DNA of 64,000 bases from NCBI RefSeq assembly GCF_010122465.1, contig NZ_WLZY01000012.1, forward strand, positions 92,836 to 156,835, written 5' to 3'. The notes beneath the pieces are model-generated. The model was given only the letters and a program-made list of their open reading frames with translations, ran no database searches and had not been told where the DNA came from. A program made the position numbers and the translations under genes. Below are positions 26,215 to 33,782 of the stretch, one piece after another; within the stretch, counting starts at the first letter, position 1; the number at the start of each line of letters is the position of its first letter. The stretch comes from Phytoactinopolyspora mesophila. GTDB taxonomy: Bacteria > Actinomycetota > Actinomycetes > Jiangellales > Jiangellaceae.

Positions 26215-26895
26215 TCAGATAGCGGAACCCCCGGTGGCGAGCCGCATGAGATCGGAGTCCAGATCGATCTCGGTTTCGGCGCCGCCGTTACCGCCGAACT
26301 GATGCCGGTAGTTGTTCCAGGATTCGTCCCGGATCAGGTCCGCCAGCCCGCTCTCCATAAAGAGCACAAGTTCCCGTGCCGCCCGGTCGATGCGGGTGTT
26401 CAGCGCCGGCTCACCCCAGTCCTCGGTCGAGGCGAACAGCGATGTCGGCGCCGTCGTGGTGCGCAGGTAGCCGAACAGGGAGCGCACCTGGTCGTCGACG
26501 ACAAGCGCGTGCCGGGCCGTTCCGGCGGTAGCCGCGAGCACAACCGGCTTGGCGATGAGCAGATCGTCGTCCAGCACCTGGAAGAATGAGGTGAACAAGC
26601 CGCTGGGCCCAGCCTTGTAGACCGGAGTGCTCGCAATGATGCCGTCGGCCGCGGCCAACGCCGCGATCGCCTCGCGTAGCTTCGGCCCGATCAACTGCGA
26701 CACGACGGCGCTCGTGATCTCCGTGGCCAGCTCCCGCAGGTCGATGACGCGGGTCGTCACCGCGTGTCCACGACCGTCCGCCACCGCGACGACACGCTGG
26801 GCGGTACGGTCGGCCAGCATCCGGGTCGACGACGGATCGCTGGTGCCCGCGGTGACAACCACGAGTGTGAACGACTTCTGCTCATTGGTGCTCAT
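26215..26895 (-). CDS. NADPH-dependent FMN reductase (CE1759 type)
   Basis: The 226-residue flavodoxin-like protein has TLVVVTAGTSDPSSTRMLAD for FMN phosphate binding and IIASTPVYKAGPSGLFTSF, the pattern of CE1759-type reductases. It would supply reduced FMN to the LLM-class monooxygenase encoded in the same operon. Its start overlaps the MarR gene by 14 bp. The trio LLM oxygenase, MarR and FMN reductase recurs in actinobacteria and is thought to serve oxidation of an aromatic or organosulfur compound; the substrate here is unknown. Confidence 0.88.
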   Translation of the reverse strand: MSTNEQKSFTLVVVTAGTSDPSSTRMLADRTAQRVVAVADGRGHAVTTRVIDLRELATEITSAVVSQLIGPKLREAIAALAAADGIIASTPVYKAGPSGLFTSFFQVLDDDLLIAKPVVLAATAGTARHALVVDDQVRSLFGYLRTTTAPTSLFASTEDWGEPALNTRIDRAARELVLFMESGLADLIRDESWNNYRHQFGGNGGAETEIDLDSDLMRLATGGSAI

Positions 26896-27355
26896 GGTGG
26901 GTGCCTCCCGGTCGGTCAGAGGAGTGGGCTGTCAGCTTCTGGCACAGCGTCTGGAGTTGCTCCAGCTCCTGGAGGGTGAGGGCGGCCGAGACGGCACGGG
27001 CTACGTCGCGGGCATGCCGGCGCCCGATCCGGCGCTGGATCTCGCGACCAGGCTCGGTCAGGGACAACCGGATGCCGCGCCCGTCCGCCGGATCCGGACA
27101 GCGCTCGACCAGCCCACGCTCAACAAGCCGGTCTACCAGGCGGGACAACGCCGGCTGGCTCAGCAGGACGTGCCGGTGCAACTCGCCGATGCGCACCGGC
27201 CCGTCGCATTTCGACAAGGTGTAGAGCACGTCGTACTCCCGCATGGTCACCTCGTGCCAGATGTCCTCGGCAGCGAACCGCTTCATGAGGGTGGCGTGCG
27301 CTGACAGCAGCGACTCCCAGGCGTCGTTGGCCAATCGCGTATTGCCGGGCATCAC
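26882..27355 (-). CDS. MarR-family transcriptional regulator
   Basis: This 157-residue winged-helix protein carries the MarR core REYDVLYTLSKCDGPVRIGE, LLSQPALSRLVDRLVERGLV and the wing RCPDPADGRGIRLSLTEPGR. The GTG at 27355 overlaps the LLM gene stop by 4 bp; the ATG at 27352 is an equally coupled alternative. It probably represses its own operon through the palindrome at 28565-28592 and is released by a small phenolic or similar ligand. Confidence 0.9.
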   Translation of the reverse strand: MMPGNTRLANDAWESLLSAHATLMKRFAAEDIWHEVTMREYDVLYTLSKCDGPVRIGELHRHVLLSQPALSRLVDRLVERGLVERCPDPADGRGIRLSLTEPGREIQRRIGRRHARDVARAVSAALTLQELEQLQTLCQKLTAHSSDRPGGTHHEHQ

Positions 27356-28533
27356 AGGGCCGGATACGCGGCTTGGCTGTCGCTGTCCTGGTACGGCGAC
27401 CCGCCGGTCACGTTGTCTCCTCGGTTGGCGTTCGGGCGGGGCTGGCGCGGCGGCTGGTCGCCGTACTTCGCCTCGACGCGGTCGGCATGCGTGGGGGCGT
27501 CCGGCACCCTGGCCTCGCGCTTAGCTGCTAGCTCTTTGCGCAGCACCGGCACAACCTCGCCGCCGAGCAGCTCCAACTGGTTCAGCACGGTCTTCAGCGG
27601 CAATCCGGCATGGTCGATGAGGAACAGTTGACGCTGGTAGTCCCCGAAATGCTCGCGGAAGGTCAGAGTCTTGTCGATGACCTCTTGCGGGCTGCCCACC
27701 GACAGCGGCGTGCCCTCCATGAAGTCCTCGAGCGACGGCCCGTGCCCGTAGACGGGAGCCTCGTTGAAGTAGGGACGGAACTCCCGGATGGCGTCCTGCG
27801 ATCTTTGTGCGATGTAGGCCTGCCCGCCGAGCCCGACGATGGCTTGCTTCTCGCTGCCGTGACCATGGTGCGCGTAGCGCTGGCGATAGAACCGCACCAG
27901 GCGCATGAAGTGCTCTTTGGGCCAGAAGATGTGGTTGGCGAAGAAGCCGTCGCCGTAGTAGGCGGCCTGCTCCGCGATCTCCGGGGTGCGGATGGACCCG
28001 TGCCACACGAACGGCGGCACGTCGTCCAGCGGGCGCGGCACCGAGGTGAAGCCCTGCAGTGGTGTCCGGTATTTGCCCTGCCAGTCCACGACATCCTCAC
28101 GCCACAACCGGTGCAGCAGGTTGTAGTTCTCCAGCGCCAGCGGAAGGCTCTCTCGAATGTCCTGCCCGAACCACGGGTACACGGGCCCCGTGTTGCCGCG
28201 GCCCAGCATGAGGTCCACCCGGCCCTTGGCGAGGTGTTGCAGCAACGCGTATTCCTCAGCGATGCGCACCGGGTCGTTCGTCGTGATCAGCGTCGTAGCC
28301 GTACTCACGATCAGCCGCTTGGTGGTCGCCGCGACAGAAGCCAACAGCGTCGTCGGCGAGGACGAGAAGAACGGCGGATTGTGGTGCTCACCAATGGCGA
28401 ACACATCCAGCCCGACCTCCTCGGTCTTCTGCGCGATCCGCACCACCGCGTCGATCCGCTCGGCCTCGCTCGGGGTCTCACCCGACACGGGATCCCGGGT
28501 GATGTCACTGACCGAAAACACGCCGAACTGCAT
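27352..28533 (-). CDS. LLM-class flavin-dependent monooxygenase
   Basis: The 393-residue luciferase-like protein begins MQFGVFSVSDITRDPVSG and contains GLDVFAIGEHHNPPFFSSSP and GRVDLMLGRGNT, both standard for bacterial luciferase-type monooxygenases that use reduced FMN and oxygen. The ATG at 28533 has a GAGGAGG ribosome binding site. It heads the operon with MarR and FMN reductase. The last 55 residues are polar and probably disordered. Confidence 0.92.
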   Translation of the reverse strand: MQFGVFSVSDITRDPVSGETPSEAERIDAVVRIAQKTEEVGLDVFAIGEHHNPPFFSSSPTTLLASVAATTKRLIVSTATTLITTNDPVRIAEEYALLQHLAKGRVDLMLGRGNTGPVYPWFGQDIRESLPLALENYNLLHRLWREDVVDWQGKYRTPLQGFTSVPRPLDDVPPFVWHGSIRTPEIAEQAAYYGDGFFANHIFWPKEHFMRLVRFYRQRYAHHGHGSEKQAIVGLGGQAYIAQRSQDAIREFRPYFNEAPVYGHGPSLEDFMEGTPLSVGSPQEVIDKTLTFREHFGDYQRQLFLIDHAGLPLKTVLNQLELLGGEVVPVLRKELAAKREARVPDAPTHADRVEAKYGDQPPRQPRPNANRGDNVTGGSPYQDSDSQAAYPAL

Positions 28534-28564
28534 GCCACGCCTCCTCTATGTTCTGCCTCATTCG

Positions 28565-28592
28565 CCAGGTCCATGCGTTTGCATATACCTGG
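28565..28592. promoter_or_regulatory. Palindromic operator for the MarR-LLM operon
   Basis: The sequence has arms CCAGGT-nn-ATGC and GCAT-nn-ACCTGG around a 4-bp centre. It starts 31 bp upstream of the first gene of the operon. MarR proteins bind such 16-28 bp inverted repeats, and it is the only strong symmetry in this intergenic region. Confidence 0.6.
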
Positions 28593-28694
28593 AACCGGCA
28601 GGGAGGCTTGGTTATTCCGCCATCAACTCCGGTCTCGTCGACACCGAGCTCCTCGACGTCGCCGGCCGTTCGGATCTGCTCGTGCCCGGTGAGG

Positions 28695-28725
28695 CTAGTG
28701 CCCTGCGTCCCACGCAGGGCACTAG
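28695..28725. terminator. Perfect 14-bp stem hairpin with CTAG ends
   Basis: CTAGTGCCCTGCGT and its exact complement flank a 3-nt loop. It contains the stop codon of the squalene-cyclase-like gene (28722-28724), so it can end that transcript. Its CTAGTG termini resemble those of the miniature element at 4260-4423, so a mobile palindromic repeat is an alternative. Confidence 0.6.
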
Positions 28726-29693
28726 GCGGGCGTTCGGAACCATCGGAGCACCCGCGCCGCGCGCAACGTGATCCAGCGCGACGGTTCTCCCACCTCGCCG
28801 TCCATCTCGAACCACACCCGGCCGGGGAGCCTCCAGTCGAGTGGCCAGGTGCCATCCGCCTGCCGCCTGGAGCGGACGTGCTCGACAGCTTCATCCAGCC
28901 TCGGATCGGGAGCGGCGCCAGTCAGCGCTGCGGCAGCGCGGAAGTAGTCCAAGGCCCGCAGAACGTCGTAGCGCCATCGGTTCGGATGCAGAAACGACAG
29001 AAAACGCTCGTCAGCCGGCTCACCGGTGCTGAGACGACGGAAGAGGCTGCGCTCCAGGAGATATTCCTCGCCTGACATGCGCGCCTCCCGAGACTCGGGC
29101 GTGCCTCCGGTGGCCGCCTCGTACTCCAAGAGCCCTTCCAGCACATTGATGGTGCTGGCGAACGACGATCGGGCCGATCCGTTCGCCCGTTCACAGTTCC
29201 AGCCGCCGTCGGCGAGACGTTCACCAACCAGCCTGCCGACAATGGCCGAGACGTCCACCCCGAAATATGCGCCGTCGGCAACCGTCCGGCCGTTGATGCA
29301 CTCTTCGACCTCGCCCTCCCAGTACGGCTGGCCGTCGTGTTCCCACCGTGAGTTGGCGCCGATCAGCTCGACGGCTCGCCTCGCCCGCTCCGAAGCGGGG
29401 TCCAGACCGAACTCCCTGAGCTGAGACAACGAGAACGTGGTAGCCGTCCACGGCTGGCCGACCTGTTGCCACTCGTGATACTCGAACCCGCGGGGGAGAA
29501 AGGCACCGCCCGCCCATTGGCCGTCTGCGTCTTCGCAGGCGAGTAGCCGGGCTCCCCACCCTTGCATCTCAACAGCGGCCCGTTCCAGGCTCCATTCCGG
29601 CTCGGGGGCGTCGAGCAGGTCACGCATCACCTGCCAGCGGATCGATGGATCAGAGTCAAGAAGCCAGTCGACTACGGCGCCAGGCTGCGTCAT
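28722..29693 (-). CDS. Squalene-cyclase-like alpha/alpha-toroid protein of unknown function
   Basis: The 323-residue protein resembles the terpenoid cyclase/prenyltransferase toroid. Repeats include CEDADGQWAGG, RLADGGWNCERANGSARSSF and SRRQADGTWPLDW, each like a QW motif of squalene-hopene cyclase. It is half the length of a true cyclase and lacks a DXDD catalytic motif, so it is unlikely to cyclise squalene. The N-terminus VVDWLLDSDPSIRWQVMRDL is a common start of this uncharacterised actinobacterial group. It is transcribed alone on the minus strand; the stop lies in a strong hairpin. No function is assigned. Confidence 0.75.
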   Translation of the reverse strand: MTQPGAVVDWLLDSDPSIRWQVMRDLLDAPEPEWSLERAAVEMQGWGARLLACEDADGQWAGGAFLPRGFEYHEWQQVGQPWTATTFSLSQLREFGLDPASERARRAVELIGANSRWEHDGQPYWEGEVEECINGRTVADGAYFGVDVSAIVGRLVGERLADGGWNCERANGSARSSFASTINVLEGLLEYEAATGGTPESREARMSGEEYLLERSLFRRLSTGEPADERFLSFLHPNRWRYDVLRALDYFRAAAALTGAAPDPRLDEAVEHVRSRRQADGTWPLDWRLPGRVWFEMDGEVGEPSRWITLRAARVLRWFRTPA

Positions 29694-29785
29694 ACACAGA
29701 AACTATCGCCGATCGGCAGCACTTTCGAGCTACCGGACTGTGGTGGTTTCGCAGACGGACGAGACCACCACACATACACATGAGT

Positions 29786-29801
29786 ACAAATGGTCATTTG
29801 T
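29786..29801. promoter_or_regulatory. Perfect inverted repeat operator before the ArsR gene
   Basis: ACAAATG-GT-CATTTGT has perfect 7-bp arms and is AT-rich in a GC-rich context. It lies 38 bp upstream of the ArsR-family start and fits the imperfect 12-2-12 or 7-2-7 symmetry used by ArsR-type autorepressors. Confidence 0.65.
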
Positions 29802-29839
29802 GTTATGCTGCGTTTCAGCCTCGCCACCATAGGAGTCTC

Positions 29840-30175
29840 ATGGCAGCCGAATCCGTTCCCGATCTCGACCAGGCACTACGTGCGCTAGCGGACGCGAATC
29901 GCCGCGCGATCCTGGCAGCCGTCCGCTCCGAGCCACGGTCGGTCGGACAGATCGCCGAAGAGGTCGGGTTGTCCCAACAGACGACCTCACACCACCTGGG
30001 CGTCCTGCGCACGGCCGGGCTCGCCAGTGGCACCCGCGTCGGCACTCGCCACCTGTTCGCCGTGAACACCGACGGGCTAGCCGCCGTGCGCGCCTACCTG
30101 GACGAGTTCTGGCCGGCCAAACTCGCCTCGCTCAAGGCCGCCATCGAGTCCCGCACCGGCGGCGACAATGGCTGA
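29840..30175 (+). CDS. ArsR-family helix-turn-helix regulator
   Basis: This 111-residue winged helix starts at ATG 29840 behind an AGGAG site. Segments ALRALADANRRAILAAV and GLSQQTTSHHLGVLRTAGL are the ArsR core. No cysteine pair for metal binding is seen. Together with the SRPBCC and NTF2-like genes downstream it matches the common ArsR-SRPBCC two-gene arrangement, in which the regulator represses its own operon. An 8-bp overlap links it to the next gene. Confidence 0.92.
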   Translation: MAAESVPDLDQALRALADANRRAILAAVRSEPRSVGQIAEEVGLSQQTTSHHLGVLRTAGLASGTRVGTRHLFAVNTDGLAAVRAYLDEFWPAKLASLKAAIESRTGGDNG

Positions 30176-30635
30176 GTACACGACGTCGATCGACATCGAC
30201 GCCTCGCCCGCGGAGGTTTTCGACTATCTCGTGACCGAAGCGGGGATGACGGCTTGGATGGGACAGCACGCCACCCTCGACCCACGTGCCGGCGGCGGAT
30301 TCGCCGTCGACATCGCCGGACACGCCATCCGGGGCCAGTATTTGGAGGTCGAGCGGGCACGGCGAGTCGTCGTCTCCTGGGGAGTGTCAGGAAGCCCCGA
30401 TCTGCCACCAGGCGCCTCTACGGTGGCGTTCACACTCACCCCGACCGCTCGCGGCACACGTGTCGACCTGGTGCACTCCGGCCTGCCGGATCCCCAGCTC
30501 GACGGTCACGCCGACGGCTGGGCACATTTCTTGCCTCGGCTGAGCATCGTCGCATCAGGTGGCGACGCCGGTCAGGACAACTGGGTGCCGCTCGAAGACC
30601 GCGCCACCCCCAACCCACCAACACGACGGAGCTGA
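30168..30635 (+). CDS. SRPBCC (AHSA1/START-like) domain protein
   Basis: The 155-residue protein starts YTTSIDIDASPAEVFDYLV and contains MTAWMGQHATLDPRAGGGF and VVVSWGVSG, the hydrophobic-cavity pattern of AHSA1-type SRPBCC proteins. It may bind a small lipophilic ligand. It overlaps the ArsR gene and precedes an NTF2-like gene by 2 bp. Confidence 0.88.
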   Translation: MAEYTTSIDIDASPAEVFDYLVTEAGMTAWMGQHATLDPRAGGGFAVDIAGHAIRGQYLEVERARRVVVSWGVSGSPDLPPGASTVAFTLTPTARGTRVDLVHSGLPDPQLDGHADGWAHFLPRLSIVASGGDAGQDNWVPLEDRATPNPPTRRS

Positions 30636-30637
30636 CC

Positions 30638-31006
30638 ATGACGCAGACAACCACCTCCACCGCCCTAGAGACCGTCCTGGACTACCACCGGGCTTGGACC
30701 AGCGGCGACCTCGAGCGGGCCATGACCCGAGTGGCCGAGGACATCGTGTGCCGTGCCCCGGGGGTCGACCTCAGTGGCAAGGATGCCTACCGCGGCTACC
30801 TGGCCGAGTTCCTGCCGAACCTGGCCGGCCTGACCGACGTAGCGAGCTTCGCCGACGCGGGCCACGTCGCGCTGTTCTACTACCCGCACACCGCGGCCAC
30901 CACCACCGCGCCAGCCGCCGAGTACTTCACCGTCCGCGACGGCGCCATCGTGGAGAGCGTGCTGGTCTTCGATCGCTTGTCCTTCGTCCCGCCGGGCGAG
31001 CGTTGA
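30638..31006 (+). CDS. NTF2-like / SnoaL-like protein
   Basis: This 122-residue cone-shaped NTF2-fold protein contains VLDYHRAWTSGDLERAMTRV at the N-terminus and AAEYFTVRDGAIVESVLVFD near the end, as in SnoaL-like polyketide cyclases and general ligand-binding homologues. The ATG at 30638 is used because homology starts there. It shares an operon with ArsR and SRPBCC. Enzymatic activity is not evident. Confidence 0.85.
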   Translation: MTQTTTSTALETVLDYHRAWTSGDLERAMTRVAEDIVCRAPGVDLSGKDAYRGYLAEFLPNLAGLTDVASFADAGHVALFYYPHTAATTTAPAAEYFTVRDGAIVESVLVFDRLSFVPPGER

Positions 31007-31045
31007 CAGGGCGGCTATCCGGCCACTGATCCCCGCCACTGGAGG

Positions 31046-31078
31046 TCGGCGTCCAGCCTTGTCAGAGCTGGACGCCGA
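31046..31078. terminator. Strong bidirectional terminator hairpin
   Basis: TCGGCGTCCAGC and its perfect 12-bp complement enclose a 9-nt loop that contains the stop codon of the FAD-linked oxidase. It lies 40 bp after the NTF2-like gene stop, so it can end both converging transcripts. Confidence 0.75.
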
Positions 31079-32396
31079 AATTGCTACGGAACACCCCCGC
31101 CGGATCGCGGTCGGCCTTGATACGCCGGAGCCGTTCGATCGAAGTCGGCGAGAGCGCGTCGGCGAGCGTCTCGGCGGGGTTGAGGAAGGTCACCGGCTTC
31201 CGGCCGCTGACCGGGAGCCGATCCGCAAAGAACTGCTGCTTGGCGGTGATCGCCTCGGCCGTAGCCGGGTCCGTCGGCAGGCCGAACAGGTACAGCGCGT
31301 ACGGCTCGGTCAATGGACCGTGCGGGCTATCGCTGGGCTGGCTGAACGCGCCCTCGAGGTGCCGGACCTGGACGGCCATCAGCGGGAAGATCGGCTCGTC
31401 GAGCAACGAGGCGATCGTGTCACTACCAAGCTCCTGGAGAAGCTCGCCGCGGGATTGGCCGGCGCCGGGATCAGTGGGTTCGGCGGTAATGCCACCCAGC
31501 TCTGCGACGGACATAGGTCCGCGGGTGTCCGACAGAGGCGTGGGGAGCCGGTCGAGTTCGGCGACCAGCGCCCGGGCCGCGGTCTCGTCGCCGAGAAAGG
31601 TGGTGTCGATCGCGATCATCGGATCCGCACCGGGGAAATGCAGCAGCTCCAGCCAAGCGGTGAGCTCCACCGGCGCTTCATTGGTGATCGCCAGGTAGGC
31701 CTCGGCGACCGCCCCCGCATCCGCGCCGGCCCACAGCATCCGGCCGCCGAACAGGGAAGGTGCATTGTGTAGCGCTAGCTCGAGTCCGGTGACGATGGCG
31801 AAATCCCCGCCGCCTCCACGCATCGCCCAGAACAGCTCCGGATCCGTGCTGGCAGTCACTCGCCGCGGCCTGCCGCCGGCGTCGACGATGTCGAAAGCGA
31901 CGACACTGTCGGCCACCCAGCCGTGGGCACGGCCGAACCAGCTCAGCCCACCCCCGAGCGCGACTCCCGTGACGCTGACCACAGGAGAACTTCCCGGCAA
32001 ACCGGTCAACCCGTGTTTGGCGCCTGCGCTCTGCAGGGCGCCCGAGCTCACGCCGGCGCCGATCTTGGCGCGGCGGGCGGCCGGGTCGATCTCGAGCCGG
32101 TCGAGCTGGCCGGTGCGAAGCAGGATGGTGCCTTCGGTTCTGCCGGTAGCCCCGTGGCCGTTGGGCTGCGTCGAGATGCCCACCTCGGCGGCGGCCGCGT
32201 ATCGCACCAGCGCCGCGACGTCGGCCTCGTCCGCTGCTTCTACGACAGCCGTGACCGGCTGCTCGACGGCCAGATTCCACGGCCTGCGGACGCCATCGAA
32301 GTCCGGGTCACCCGGCAACCAGACGCGGCCGCGCACGGCATCACGAAGCGCGTCGGGCGTTTGCGGGGAAAGCGAGGGTGCGGGGTTGAGAGTCAT
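31062..32396 (-). CDS. FAD-linked oxidase with BBE domain
   Basis: The 444-residue protein has an FAD_binding_4 domain with QPNGHGATGRTEG, whose histidine is the usual covalent flavin attachment site, and ALGGGLSWFGRAHG. The C-terminal berberine-bridge segment runs SIERLRRIKADRDPAGVFRS. The cysteine that gives some members a second flavin link is not obvious. The ATG at 32396 follows GAAGGAAGG. It is divergent from a SigJ/ECF41-like sigma gene, a typical genomic partner, and is probably that sigma factor's ancestral target. Substrate unknown (sugar, alkaloid or phenolic alcohol). Confidence 0.9.
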   Translation of the reverse strand: MTLNPAPSLSPQTPDALRDAVRGRVWLPGDPDFDGVRRPWNLAVEQPVTAVVEAADEADVAALVRYAAAAEVGISTQPNGHGATGRTEGTILLRTGQLDRLEIDPAARRAKIGAGVSSGALQSAGAKHGLTGLPGSSPVVSVTGVALGGGLSWFGRAHGWVADSVVAFDIVDAGGRPRRVTASTDPELFWAMRGGGGDFAIVTGLELALHNAPSLFGGRMLWAGADAGAVAEAYLAITNEAPVELTAWLELLHFPGADPMIAIDTTFLGDETAARALVAELDRLPTPLSDTRGPMSVAELGGITAEPTDPGAGQSRGELLQELGSDTIASLLDEPIFPLMAVQVRHLEGAFSQPSDSPHGPLTEPYALYLFGLPTDPATAEAITAKQQFFADRLPVSGRKPVTFLNPAETLADALSPTSIERLRRIKADRDPAGVFRSNFGVQL

Positions 32397-32506
32397 GAGC
32401 CTTCCTTCGTGGAGAGTTAAGCTGACCTGGGAGATGAGGTTGGGCACCGACCAGCGGCGGCCGCGATGTCCCGATCCGATCCGGACCGGTTGTACTCCTC
32501 ATATAA

Positions 32507-32536
32507 GACGTCGCACTGGGCGTCCGAAACGTGACA
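32507..32536 (-). promoter_or_regulatory. ECF41-type promoter-like sequence before the FAD-linked oxidase
   Basis: Read on the minus strand, TGTCAC (32531-32536) and CGTC (32507-32510) match the -35 and -10 elements reported for ECF41 sigma factors. The 20-bp spacing is longer than the usual 16-17, so this is a weak candidate supported mainly by gene context. Confidence 0.3.
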
Positions 32537-32579
32537 AGGGTCCGGCGAAGACATCTCGAGAAGTGAGGAACAGCAGGCG

Positions 32580-33263
32580 ATGGCACTGCCTCAGACGGCG
32601 CGCTCCGCGGCGGATCTCGCCGCTTCGTTCGCCGCACAGCGACCCCGGCTGCGCGCTATCGCCTACCGCATGCTCGGCTCGTATTGGGACGCCGACGACG
32701 CGGTCCAGGAAACGTGGTTGCGGCTCCAGCGCACGAAGACGGACGAGATCGACAATCTCGAAGCCTGGCTCACTGTCGTCATCTCACGCACCTGCGTCGA
32801 CCAGCTGCGCGCCAGGGACGCCCGCCAGCTGGCCTCACGCGCCAGACGCCGCATCCGCGACGTGGACCTCCCCGCCGAACGCGACCGGCAACGTGACGCC
32901 GTTGACGCGTTCCTGAAAGCTTCCCGTGAGGGCGACTTCGGCGCTCTACTCCAGCTGCTCGACCCCGATGTCGAGTTGCAGGCCGATGCCGAAGTAGTCG
33001 CCGCGGCGGCCCCCTACGCCGAGCACGGTGCCCCGCTGCTGCGGCGCCAGGTCCGCGGAGCCGACGCCGTCGCCCGCGTCTTCGCGGGCCGTGCCGAGGC
33101 GACCCAGATCGCGCTCATCGACGGCTTCCCCGGTGCCACATACGCCCCAGGTGGAACTCCCCGGGCCGTCTTTGTCATCAGCCTCCACGACGGCCGGGTC
33201 TCCCGCATCGATGTGATCGGCGACGCCACACACCTCGACGACCTCGCCGTTGTTCTGGAATAA
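32580..33263 (+). CDS. SigJ/ECF41-like sigma factor with internal loss of region 4
   Basis: The 227-residue protein has an intact sigma region 2 (LRAIAYRMLGSYWDADDAVQETWLRL) and an intact SnoaL-like C-terminal domain (DAVDAFLKASREGDFGALL onward). Between them only LRARDARQLASRARRR remains. In normal ECF41 proteins, about 290-310 residues long, roughly 70 more residues lie between the region-2 end (residue 79 here) and the QLASRARRR segment. These encode most of region 4, which recognises the -35 element. The frame is kept. Short repeats (GCCAG, CCAGCTG) surround the junction at 32801-32845. The protein could bind core polymerase through region 2 but should not recognise a full promoter. The start follows a GAGGAA site. 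Confidence 0.82.
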   Translation: MALPQTARSAADLAASFAAQRPRLRAIAYRMLGSYWDADDAVQETWLRLQRTKTDEIDNLEAWLTVVISRTCVDQLRARDARQLASRARRRIRDVDLPAERDRQRDAVDAFLKASREGDFGALLQLLDPDVELQADAEVVAAAAPYAEHGAPLLRRQVRGADAVARVFAGRAEATQIALIDGFPGATYAPGGTPRAVFVISLHDGRVSRIDVIGDATHLDDLAVVLE

Positions 33264-33343
33264 CCCCACCGGGGCTTGTTCAGGCACGCTCGGTCACGGT
33301 CACTGGCGGACCCAATGGGCGGTGCGCCGGATAGGCTCCACTC

Positions 33344-33688
33344 GTGTCTCGCATCCTCGTCACTGGCATGTCCGGCGTCGGAAAGTCGTCGCTGCTCGAG
33401 GAACTCGCCCAGCGTGGGCATCGAACCGTTGACACCGACTACGACGACTGGGTGCTCACCGATGGTTTGTGGGACGAGCCCCGAATGAGTGAGCTGTTGG
33501 CATGTCACCCTGACGTGGTGGTCTCGGGAACAGTCGAGAACCAGGGCCACTTCTATGACCGGTTCGAACACGTCGTCCTCCTGAGCGCTCCCGTCGACGT
33601 GTTGATCGAGCGCGTGGCGACTCGGACGAACAATCCGTATGGTCGCTCGGCAGACGAGCTGGCCGATGCAATCGAAGGACTCATGTGA
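33344..33688 (+). CDS. P-loop kinase/ATPase-like protein, C-terminally short
   Basis: The 114-residue protein starts at GTG with ILVTGMSGVGKSSLLEEL, a clear Walker A, and DTDYDDWVL, similar to adenylate/shikimate-kinase-like NTPases. Members usually reach about 170-180 residues with a lid and a further helix; this one ends soon after RVATRTNNPYGRS, an arginine-rich region. It may be a truncated, inactive remnant. No substrate can be assigned. Confidence 0.7.
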   Translation: MSRILVTGMSGVGKSSLLEELAQRGHRTVDTDYDDWVLTDGLWDEPRMSELLACHPDVVVSGTVENQGHFYDRFEHVVLLSAPVDVLIERVATRTNNPYGRSADELADAIEGLM

Positions 33689-33782
33689 GCCTCAGCGGAC
33701 GAGGGCAGTGATGTAGCGGCTCGATGCAGGCCATTAATGCGGCGGCCCAGCGTTCACAGTGCTTGACCACGCCAACTAGCGC

